From Treponema sp. (GTDB taxonomy: Bacteria; Spirochaetota; Spirochaetia; Treponematales; Breznakiellaceae), in assembly GCA_009776715.1 (NCBI GenBank), contig WRNF01000105.1:1-6721 (forward strand): a DNA stretch of 6,721 nucleotides. Reading direction: 5' to 3'. Positions within the stretch are counted from its first letter, which is position 1, and the number at the start of each line of letters is the position of its first letter. The notes under the pieces are model-generated. The model was not told the DNA's origin. It worked only from the letters and a program-made list of their open reading frames with translations, and did not search any database. Of the stretch, positions 1 to 5,429 are shown in pieces. The translations under genes were made by a program, and so were the position numbers.

Positions 1-440
1 TCGGTGATTTGGCGCAGAATCCAGCTATTGCGCGGCAGAAGATAGGCCCTGCTGTCTCCGAGGTTTACAAAAATTGCCGAATCATTCAGCAAGAGGAGGC
101 AGGAAATTGTAGCTCCATATTGGAAATCGTCCTTGTTGGATGTATTGTAAATTATATCGCTTATCTCCTGTATCCGCTTCTTTATTATTAAAGCAGTTTC
201 TGAATCATTTTTTTTATTTATTTCATTGTTTTCCAGTATTTCCCTGACAGCCCCTGGAAGGATCTCCGTGATGATCTCAGCTGTTTCGCCTCCGTGAAGC
301 AGGCCGCCCATGCCGTCTATAACAGAAAAAAAACCCATGTCCGGGCAAAATATGATCCTGTCCTGATTTGAGTTTCTTTTTTTCCCAATGTCAAGGCCGC
401 TTGATGCCGAAAAACCATTGTTAAAAAAAATAGAATTCAT
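1..440 (-). CDS. PP2C-family Ser/Thr protein phosphatase, N-terminal 146 codons (runs off left edge)
   Basis: Metal-dependent phosphatase expected to remove phosphate from Ser/Thr residues, probably opposing the adjacent kinase. I translated this frame from ATG at 440 to the window edge with no stop. PP2C motifs appear in the usual order: DIGKKRNSNQDR (residues 17-28, the first metal-site motif), FSVIDGMGG (38-46, metal-binding Asp42/Gly43), GATISCLLL (109-117) and VNLGDSRAYLL (125-135), then RQIT at the edge. PP2C domains are about 230-260 residues, so roughly 100 residues lie outside the window. No signal peptide or membrane segment is visible, so it should be cytoplasmic. The start codon overlaps the kinase stop (ATGA, 437-440), and an AGGGG stretch inside the kinase's last codons lies 7 nt upstream, so translation is probably coupled. 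Seen directly: motifs and overlap. Inferred: that the kinase and its substrates are the targets. Confidence 0.93.
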   Translation of the reverse strand, partial: MNSIFFNNGFSASSGLDIGKKRNSNQDRIIFCPDMGFFSVIDGMGGLLHGGETAEIITEILPGAVREILENNEINKKNDSETALIIKKRIQEISDIIYNTSNKDDFQYGATISCLLLLNDSAIFVNLGDSRAYLLPRNSWILRQIT

Positions 441-2122
441 CCAATAGCCCCTTCAATCTCTTCCTTTAGTTCGTGAGCTTTTTTAATGGGGATATCCGGC
501 ATATCAACTAGAGCTTCGTCAATTACCCGGGCGAGTCTTTTGTCAACTGACTTGCTGCGATCACGTATGGGCACTGCCGGGTTTTTTACAGCATCCTGCC
601 ACATTGTGCGCGGCGAACCAAAATTCTTGACATATTGCCCTGTCAGCATAAAATAAAATGAAGCTGCTGCTGCCCATACATCAACCTCCGGTTTTGAGTA
701 ACGGCAGTTAATGACCTGCTGACGCGGCATAAAAACAGGTGTACCTTTTGCTTCAGTTCCCGATATTCTTGAAAGGCCTGCAGCTTCAAATGCCTTGGCA
801 AGTCCAAAATCCGCGATTTTTGCATGAGGCCTTTCCGTCTGGTTTGTCCGGTATTTATTCTCATCAAAAGAACGTAAAATCAATTTGCCCGATCGATTTT
901 CCCTTTCAAAATATTTTTCCGGATTGAATTCATTGGCGATAAAAAAATTGGCAGGTTTGATGTCACGGTGGACAATACCGATAAATTTTTGCACGTCTCC
1001 GCCGGCAAGCTCTGCTTCCACCGCGGCATTGTGTGCATAATCCAGGCCTTCCAGGATCTGCAGGATAATATCAGCCGCCATTGCCGCAGGCAGTCTGCTC
1101 TCGTCGATTTTTTCCATCAGATTGTCAACACTGCCTCCCAGGCAGACTTCCTGCAAAAGGAAAAGGGTATCTCCCTGAACCCCGTAATTTATCTGACGGA
1201 TTACGTTTTTATGGTTCATGCACCGGCCAATGGATACTTCCCTTGTAAAAAGGGTGCGGGCATTTTCGTCAACCGCCATGTCAGGCAGCATTATCTTCAG
1301 GGCGGCCTTTTCTCCCGAGACCTCTTCCTCAACAAGCCATACAACCCCCATCCCGCCTTTGCCCAGCTCCCTGATGTTCCGGTAACCCTTAATTGGAGAG
1401 ACATTCCTGTCTCCCTCCGCCGCCATGTGCAGCATCAATTCAAGAACAGCCAGCGGATTTTTTCGGCATTTGCCGCAGATCCTCGCTTCACCCTGAACAT
1501 TATTTTCCATGGGAGAATGACAGATTAAGCAGGCATTCTTTTGCCTGAGATTATTATCAACAATGGTTCCGACGGCTCCGCTGTTTTCGACAATGGTTCC
1601 GACGGCTCCACTGTTTTCGGCTACTGTTGCATTTATCGGGTGTTTTCTCTTTTGCTGCAATTTAATATGACATTTTTCACAGATATTTTCTCCTTCATTG
1701 TTTTTGAATTTTTCTTCATTTCCCTCATCCAGTTCTTCAATACAGTCCGCACAGCATTGAGGTTCTGATATCTTGATCAACAGTTCACAGCTCTGACCCA
1801 GGCCGATTATATCACCGTCTTTAAGGGGAAAAATTTCCTGCTTAAGATTTCTGGCATCTTCCATACCGAGTCCGCTTGTACCGCGGCCTTCAACTACCAG
1901 TTTATTGTTAAGATACATACCGTTAAGACTGCCAAAGTCGTGGAAAGCTGCCTGGGGCGGAGTTATGTCAACCATGCAATGGTAGCGGGATACAGTTGGA
2001 TCGTGCAGTACAATGGTGCAGTCTTCGGCGCGTCCCAGCATTACCGTCTCGTGTTCGGTAATTTCTCTGGTTTTCCCGGCATCTTCTCCCTTAATTACCT
2101 TTACTGTCACTTTAGCCGGCAT
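437..2122 (-). CDS. FHA-domain Ser/Thr protein kinase with two zinc ribbons
   Basis: Cytoplasmic Hanks-type kinase of 561 aa with no membrane segment. Order of parts: an FHA phosphothreonine-binding domain (about 1-118; LGR at 29-31, S45-x-x-H48, GSLNG 64-68) with an extra loop of about 25 residues after NNK; a Cys4 zinc ribbon (C124/C127, C148/C151); two ENSGAVGTIV repeats (169-188); a second Cys4 ribbon (C198/C201, C216/C219); and a kinase domain (about 247-555). Kinase motifs are the Gly loop GKGGMGVV (254-261), K276, probable helix-C E295, HRDIKPAN (385-392) and DFG (438-440). All catalytic residues are present, so it should be active. Two oddities: about 45 residues separate HRDIKPAN from DFG, and the usual APE motif reads MPRQQ (465-469), after GTP and before DVW (481-483). 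The start has an AGAGG Shine-Dalgarno 5 nt upstream. The 3' end overlaps the PP2C gene by 4 bp. N-terminal FHA and zinc modules suggest recruitment of phosphorylated partners, which is inference. Confidence 0.95.
   Translation of the reverse strand: MPAKVTVKVIKGEDAGKTREITEHETVMLGRAEDCTIVLHDPTVSRYHCMVDITPPQAAFHDFGSLNGMYLNNKLVVEGRGTSGLGMEDARNLKQEIFPLKDGDIIGLGQSCELLIKISEPQCCADCIEELDEGNEEKFKNNEGENICEKCHIKLQQKRKHPINATVAENSGAVGTIVENSGAVGTIVDNNLRQKNACLICHSPMENNVQGEARICGKCRKNPLAVLELMLHMAAEGDRNVSPIKGYRNIRELGKGGMGVVWLVEEEVSGEKAALKIMLPDMAVDENARTLFTREVSIGRCMNHKNVIRQINYGVQGDTLFLLQEVCLGGSVDNLMEKIDESRLPAAMAADIILQILEGLDYAHNAAVEAELAGGDVQKFIGIVHRDIKPANFFIANEFNPEKYFERENRSGKLILRSFDENKYRTNQTERPHAKIADFGLAKAFEAAGLSRISGTEAKGTPVFMPRQQVINCRYSKPEVDVWAAAASFYFMLTGQYVKNFGSPRTMWQDAVKNPAVPIRDRSKSVDKRLARVIDEALVDMPDIPIKKAHELKEEIEGAIG
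1561..1620 (-). repeat. 30-bp tandem direct repeat inside the kinase gene
   Basis: Two head-to-tail 30-bp units (1561-1590 and 1591-1620) differ at only two positions (units' bases 20 and 30). They encode two copies of ENSGAVGTIV in the linker between the two zinc ribbons of the kinase. Near-identity at the DNA level points to a recent in-frame duplication. The unit length is a multiple of three, so gain or loss of copies would leave the reading frame intact. Confidence 0.9.
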
Positions 2123-2126
2123 GATT

Positions 2127-2132
2127 ACCTCT
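2127..2132 (-). promoter_or_regulatory. Ribosome binding site of the kinase gene
   Basis: On the minus strand AGAGGT precedes the ATG at 2122 with a short 4-5 nt spacer. This supports that start, which also leaves a complete FHA domain at the N-terminus. Confidence 0.75.
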
Positions 2133-2134
2133 TT

Positions 2135-2195
2135 ATAAAATTTTATTCCGGAACCGGATTTGGCAATCCGCTTCGGATGCGGATAGTTTCGGAAT
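2135..2195. promoter_or_regulatory. CGGAW half-site cluster and inverted repeats in the divergent control region
   Basis: Within about 50 bp there are seven CGGAA/CGGAT half-sites in both orientations (2146-2150, 2149-2153, 2155-2159, 2166-2170, 2174-2178, 2180-2184, 2190-2194). They form three inverted repeats: ATTCCG/CGGAAT at the outer ends (2145-2150 and 2190-2195), CGGATT/AATCCG with a 4-nt loop (2155-2160 and 2165-2170), and ATCCGC/GCGGAT with a 7-nt loop (2166-2171 and 2179-2184). The last two share 2166-2170, so they cannot form together. A 12-bp perfect palindrome, ATAAAATTTTAT (2135-2146), lies next to the kinase ribosome site. The block falls in the predicted kinase leader. It could be an operator array for a DNA-binding protein (perhaps the product of the 2270 gene) or a switching RNA leader; sequence alone cannot decide. 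Confidence 0.5.
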
Positions 2196-2203
2196 GCAAA
2201 TTA

Positions 2204-2233
2204 TTCAAATACCGAATATCCCTATTATATTAT
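2204..2233 (+). promoter_or_regulatory. Possible sigma70-type promoter for the 2270 gene
   Basis: TTCAAA (2204-2209, 4/6 match to the -35 consensus) and TATTAT (2228-2233, 5/6 match to the -10) are 18 bp apart, and transcription would start near 2240. The region is very AT-rich, so chance matches are likely. It overlaps the opposing kinase promoter, so the two would compete. Confidence 0.3.
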
Positions 2234-2237
2234 ATCA
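2229..2237 (-). promoter_or_regulatory. Extended -10 promoter for the kinase-phosphatase operon
   Basis: The minus strand reads TGATATAAT, a perfect TATAAT preceded by TGn (extended -10). A second TATAAT starts five bases further on (2229-2224). No good -35 is seen, which is tolerated by extended -10 promoters. Transcription would start near 2222 and give a leader of about 100 nt before the kinase ATG, carrying the CGGAW hairpins. Confidence 0.5.
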
Positions 2238-2269
2238 ATTAATTTGATAAAATACGCAATCAGGGTAAA

Positions 2270-3508
2270 ATGATGATAAATTTATCAGAAGACAAACGGA
2301 ATTTTCTTTCTGTCGATGCAGGCATGATCCGGAAAATGCTCACAGAATTTTATTATGTGGATTTTGCGGGTAATTTAAATGAATTGCTGAAAATTCACGG
2401 CATTACCGACGTCAAACTGGCAGAGGAACTGGAACTACCCGTAAAAGCGGTTCATGACTGGCGTTTTGGTGATAAGGTGCTTAAGGATCGGGAAAGGTTC
2501 AAGGAAATAGGACTATGTCTTTCCATGACAGAGGGAAGGTTGAGCGATTACCTATTGTCTCTTGGATATACCCGTCTCTATCCAAAAAATCCGCTGGATA
2601 AAATATGCCTTTTGGCTATAAAAAACAAGATGGATCCCGGAGAAACAATCAGGTTTTACAGGGAGAATGTAAAGGAATTCAGGAGCAGGGTCATTAACCC
2701 CCGGTTTAAAAACAGTGTTTATTCCTCCGGTGAGTATGAAAATGATCTAAACCGGATAAAAACCAGCGGTGAGCTGGAAGACTGGCTTCTGCGTTATGCG
2801 GAAAGCTTTAAGGAGTTTTCAAAAGCTGTTCTCCCCAACAAGGAACTTATTCTGTATGCGACGCTCTTTTGCGATCCACTGTCAATAGTTCAAATGTATG
2901 AAACCGGCGAACTTCCCGATGAAATCCGCGATCTGATTTCCGTGCAGGCTTCCGGCAAGGGACTGTCGCCGCAGATCCTGCGCAATAAACTAATTCATTA
3001 CGGTCTCCTGAAAAACATGAATGACAAGGACATCGACCGATTGCTGAAATACGCCCATGTCCGCCAGTTTACATCGCCGGAAACAGCTTTTGAATCGGCT
3101 CTGCTTCTGGCAGTCAGGTGCGCCCATCAGCGTTTTCCTGTATATGTATATGATTATCTTGTAAACATGTCTCTGCTTCTTTCAACAATATCTAAAGAAA
3201 CATGGAAGAACCGGGTTGCAACCAATGTATATGATCCAATGACATCGTCAGCAATTTACCGCGCCGGTTTATATGCCGTATTGATAGAAGAGGTAAACAT
3301 CCGATTAAAAAACGCTTCATGTTTTGTGAATGATTATTATGGCGAAGGTAAACGCAGCGACGACGAATTCCTGTTTGAAAACCTTTATACCGGTTATTCC
3401 AAAACAGAAAAAAAATGTCTGGCAGATTTTGTAGGCGATGTCATGTATCTTCTGGCTGAAGATGGGGAAGTAGATAAAAATGATGTTATGGCTTTATTCG
3501 GAAAGTGA
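2270..3508 (+). CDS. Uncharacterised 412-aa protein with N-terminal XRE-like helix-turn-helix
   Basis: I do not recognise a named family for the full length. Residues about 36-105 look like an XRE/lambda-repressor-type helix-turn-helix (ITDVKLAEELELPVKAVHDW, 45-64) followed by helices and GYTRLYPKNPLD (99-110). That LG/AG...LYPKNP.D ending is common after such HTH domains in bacterial signalling-associated proteins. The rest looks mostly helical, with a second HTH-like or helical stretch at about 234-285 and an acidic C-terminus. No membrane segment is evident, so it is probably cytoplasmic. ATG codons at 2270 and 2273 are both possible. AGGG (2262-2265) is only 4 nt from the first but 7 nt from the second, so translation may begin at 2273. 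It is transcribed divergently from the FHA kinase and may regulate that promoter or be a kinase partner; both are inference. Confidence 0.85.
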   Translation: MMINLSEDKRNFLSVDAGMIRKMLTEFYYVDFAGNLNELLKIHGITDVKLAEELELPVKAVHDWRFGDKVLKDRERFKEIGLCLSMTEGRLSDYLLSLGYTRLYPKNPLDKICLLAIKNKMDPGETIRFYRENVKEFRSRVINPRFKNSVYSSGEYENDLNRIKTSGELEDWLLRYAESFKEFSKAVLPNKELILYATLFCDPLSIVQMYETGELPDEIRDLISVQASGKGLSPQILRNKLIHYGLLKNMNDKDIDRLLKYAHVRQFTSPETAFESALLLAVRCAHQRFPVYVYDYLVNMSLLLSTISKETWKNRVATNVYDPMTSSAIYRAGLYAVLIEEVNIRLKNASCFVNDYYGEGKRSDDEFLFENLYTGYSKTEKKCLADFVGDVMYLLAEDGEVDKNDVMALFGK

Positions 3509-3634
3509 TCAAAACAGCGGTGCATGTTAAAACGCATGTCAAGCGACATTACAACAATGGAAGCCGGTATTATAATGCCGGAAATCTACAAAAACCCGGT
3601 TATGGTTATCTGAGACGATATAGGAGAATAAAAC
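3509..3634 (+). promoter_or_regulatory. Promoter with operator-like palindrome before the 3635 gene
   Basis: The 126-bp gap contains an 18-bp near-perfect palindrome (3564-3581, CCGG arms around an AT core; one mismatched pair that is G-T in RNA) with a perfect TATAAT (3571-3576) at its centre. The best upstream -35 is poor (TTACAA, 3549-3554). Also present are a direct repeat of GCATGT (3522-3527 and 3534-3539, 12-bp period) and a small inverted repeat, ATGTC/GACAT (3536-3549). No T-rich terminator follows the 2270 gene. A repressor bound at the palindrome would cover the -10 box. Confidence 0.4.
3622..3626 (+). promoter_or_regulatory. Ribosome binding site of the 3635 gene
   Basis: AGGAG lies 8 nt before the ATG at 3635, a near-ideal site that fixes this start. 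Confidence 0.85.
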
Positions 3635-4474
3635 ATGAGATTTATTGAGCCGGTTTGGATGACCTCAAACGAAGAAAAAGCCCTAAAAAAAGTCTTAAAA
3701 GAAAAAAATCAAAAGAAGATTGCTCAAATCGCAACGATGGCATATTCATGGAGAATACGCGGCATTGCGGCTGAAAAACTCATAGACCAGCACACCCTGG
3801 CAGATATTGCCAAAAATGACAAAGTTGAAATAGTAGCAGAAGTGGCAGCTAAAAAAATAACAGAACAATTGATTCTTCTGGATATTGCACAAAATGCATT
3901 TGGAATCAATATACGGGAAATGGCAGTAGAGAAATTGACCGCTTATGGGGATTTGGAAAATATTGCCATGAATAATTCCTTTTCCAGCGTACGGGTAGCT
4001 GCGGTTAATAAATTAAATGATCAATCTATTTTGGTGAGTATTGCAAAAAGAGAGGATGATATTGATGTATTCAATGCCGCTATAAAAAAATTGACGGACC
4101 AGTCTGTTATCGCAGAAATCCTGATTAATTTAACCAAAAAAAGCATTATAGATAATGCATTAAAGTATTTACCCGATGAAAAACAAATCATGAATATCAT
4201 TGAACATACAAAAAATGAATATTTAGCAAGCCGTGCCCTAAATAAATTGGGAGGATATTTATGTTCCGCCTGTAAAAAAGGGAATTTACCCAGAAACGGA
4301 AATGCGGTATCATGTATCTGCGAACACTGCAATGCGGAAAATCATGATTTTAAAAGGGGATATGATTCAGAAACACTAAACAATACTACCGAAAAAGTTA
4401 CAACATGGAACGAGTGCAAAAGATGCGGAAAAAAGACAGATCGTGAAACGGATATTCGCTTTACCGACTGGTAA
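3635..4474 (+). CDS. Short helical-repeat (HEAT/LRV-like) protein with C-terminal zinc ribbon
   Basis: Predicted cytoplasmic scaffold protein of 279 aa; no enzyme motif is seen. Residues about 40-207 are six to seven repeats of 22-26 residues with the pattern R..A..KL.DQ..L..IA.nd, for example IAAEKLIDQHTLADIAKND (44-62), VAAVNKLNDQSILVSIAK (121-138) and NAAIKKLTDQSVIAEI (147-162). This resembles HEAT-like or leucine-rich-variant repeats that form a protein-binding solenoid. The C-terminus carries Cys pairs: C210/C213 and C229/C232 (with C227), a probable zinc ribbon, then a lone C261/C264 pair. Lys and Asn codons are rich in AAA/AAT, and the gene looks more AT-rich than the kinase or proS. 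It has its own promoter-like region and an excellent ribosome site, with the Clp-N gene 17 bp downstream. It may be an adaptor in the phospho-signalling system, which is inference from position and its zinc-ribbon resemblance to the kinase. Confidence 0.88.
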   Translation: MRFIEPVWMTSNEEKALKKVLKEKNQKKIAQIATMAYSWRIRGIAAEKLIDQHTLADIAKNDKVEIVAEVAAKKITEQLILLDIAQNAFGINIREMAVEKLTAYGDLENIAMNNSFSSVRVAAVNKLNDQSILVSIAKREDDIDVFNAAIKKLTDQSVIAEILINLTKKSIIDNALKYLPDEKQIMNIIEHTKNEYLASRALNKLGGYLCSACKKGNLPRNGNAVSCICEHCNAENHDFKRGYDSETLNNTTEKVTTWNECKRCGKKTDRETDIRFTDW

Positions 4475-4491
4475 AATAACCAAGTCATAAT

Positions 4492-4947
4492 ATGAACTGC
4501 AATACAGCATTGCGTTTTGTAATATCAAGAGCCAATACAGAAAGGGAAGTCCTTGGCCATACTGAATTGATGCCGGAACATTTTTTTCTTGCTTTGCTTA
4601 AATTGTCTGAGCTGTCTGCCGAAGAAATATCTCCGTTTTCTGCCCATAAACAGCAAACTAACGTGGATATAATGCAGATTCGTCAGGTATTAAGAAAAGA
4701 AAAAATTGATTCAGGAAATTTAAGGCAAAAACTAACGGAAGAACTTAAATCAGTATCAGAGGAAAATAGGCTGAATTGTGAAGAAAAAGTAAAAAAAATT
4801 TTTGAAAAAGCCGAAAAAAGGATAATTAGGGATGATTTACCGGCGTTAACGGCGTTTGTTCTCTTTCTTGTTTTTTTTGAAGATCTCCCCGATTCTGTAA
4901 AAAAAATATTATCCGATAAACCGGGCCATGATCAAAAGAAAGAATAG
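4492..4947 (+). CDS. Free-standing Clp N-terminal (Clp-N) domain protein
   Basis: A 151-aa protein resembling the Clp-N region of ClpA/ClpB/ClpC, which binds substrates and adaptors. The first repeat (about 3-70) has the typical A...A....GH..L.PEHFFLALL pattern (PEHFFLALL at 28-36). A second, more diverged repeat (about 97-143) includes KVKKIFEKAEKR (99-110), a hydrophobic LTAFVLFLVFF helix (119-129) and DSVKKILSD (134-142). No AAA+ module, Walker A or Walker B motif follows, so it cannot be an unfoldase itself. The hydrophobic stretch fits a buried Clp-N helix better than a membrane anchor. No clear Shine-Dalgarno precedes the ATG, and the 17-bp distance from the upstream stop suggests translation depends on the 3635 gene. 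Free-standing Clp-N proteins such as ClpS-pathway partners or ClpC-like adaptors can modulate proteases, but its role here is unknown. Confidence 0.8.
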   Translation: MNCNTALRFVISRANTEREVLGHTELMPEHFFLALLKLSELSAEEISPFSAHKQQTNVDIMQIRQVLRKEKIDSGNLRQKLTEELKSVSEENRLNCEEKVKKIFEKAEKRIIRDDLPALTAFVLFLVFFEDLPDSVKKILSDKPGHDQKKE

Positions 4948-4995
4948 CAGTTCCCGGTGCTTTGGGAAATTACAGGGCTACCGTTACCGGCAGGG

Positions 4996-5026
4996 CAGGC
5001 AGGAAACCGATACGGCAGTCTGCCTG
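4996..5026. terminator. Weak hairpin between convergent genes, possible transcription end
   Basis: CAGGCAG (4996-5002) and CTGCCTG (5020-5026) form a perfect 7-bp inverted repeat with a 17-nt loop in the 98-bp gap between the two convergent gene groups. Neither strand has the T-run of a classic intrinsic terminator, so the call rests on position and the stem only. Confidence 0.25.
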
Positions 5027-5045
5027 ATGATGGTTATTACCCAGA

Positions 5046-5429
5046 TCAAAATTTCAGCAGGGAATTCATTTCAGGGTCATTTAGGGGAATACCGGTATGG
5101 GAATTCAGCAGCAAGGCCATAACCCGGGGATTGTCCCCCCGCATTATTGAAAATACCGCTTCCCTTTGAATGGTTTTTAATAACCTTTCATATTCATCCT
5201 TCTCCTGATTTACCAGGTTTGAAAGGATTTTTTCGATAATGCCATTATCAATTCCGTCAGTAGCCAGACTAAGTCCGTAATAAAGTATGTTACGCTGTTT
5301 TATTTTTTCGTCATGTTCGTTTAGAGCTTCCGATAAGGATAATAAACCTTCACGTCTGGCTTTCTCCGAAAAAAAAAGCGCCTGATTTAGTATATTGTGG
5401 AATGCTTTTCTAAAATCATCATTGTTCAT
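5046..5429 (-). CDS. Soluble MotA-like protein: stator cytoplasmic domain without membrane helices
   Basis: A 127-aa protein. Residues about 6-85 match the large cytoplasmic loop of the flagellar stator MotA: SEKARREGLLSLSEALNE (21-38), then YYGLSLATDGIDNGIIEKIL (50-69). The family pattern is A.KARREGLL.LE followed by a GL.L..DG.D...I..IL segment. Residues 84-110 (REAVFSIMRGDNPRVMALL within them) match the MotA tail after TM4, usually EG.LSI..G.NPRV...L. The N-terminal TM1-2 and the TM3-4 segments between the two parts are absent, and no hydrophobic helix is long enough to span a membrane. By alignment from memory, the Arg equivalent to E. coli MotA R90 is R25, while E98 aligns with S33, next to E34. 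The start overlaps the upstream stop (ATGA), with GAGGAA about 9 nt before it. It cannot conduct ions. It could bind FliG or the neighbouring FliG-like protein; that is inference. A decaying remnant is possible, but the clean frame and coupling argue against it. Confidence 0.75.
   Translation of the reverse strand: MNNDDFRKAFHNILNQALFFSEKARREGLLSLSEALNEHDEKIKQRNILYYGLSLATDGIDNGIIEKILSNLVNQEKDEYERLLKTIQREAVFSIMRGDNPRVMALLLNSHTGIPLNDPEMNSLLKF

Noticed and set aside
968..1528. 186-codon open frame on the plus strand inside the kinase gene
   Set aside because: It lies wholly antisense to the kinase catalytic domain, whose motifs are unmistakable, and its translation shows no family pattern.
1940..2242. 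100-codon plus-strand frame across the kinase start and the control region
   Set aside because: It is antisense to the FHA domain and runs through promoter-like DNA; no ribosome site or recognisable protein.
1..4947. Type VI secretion phosphorylation module (PpkA/PppA/Fha plus ClpV)
   Set aside because: The FHA kinase, PP2C and Clp-N suggest it, but there is no Tss protein, no ClpV ATPase and no membrane helix in the kinase. Left only as a question for the flanking DNA.
4951..4968. TTCCC/GGGAA inverted repeat just after the Clp-N stop as a terminator
   Set aside because: Only 5 bp with an 8-nt loop and no T-run follows; too weak to list.
4928..5169. Two overlapping short plus-strand frames (64 and 70 codons) after the Clp-N gene
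   Set aside because: They run antisense into the MotA-like gene, lack good ribosome sites and have no recognisable composition.
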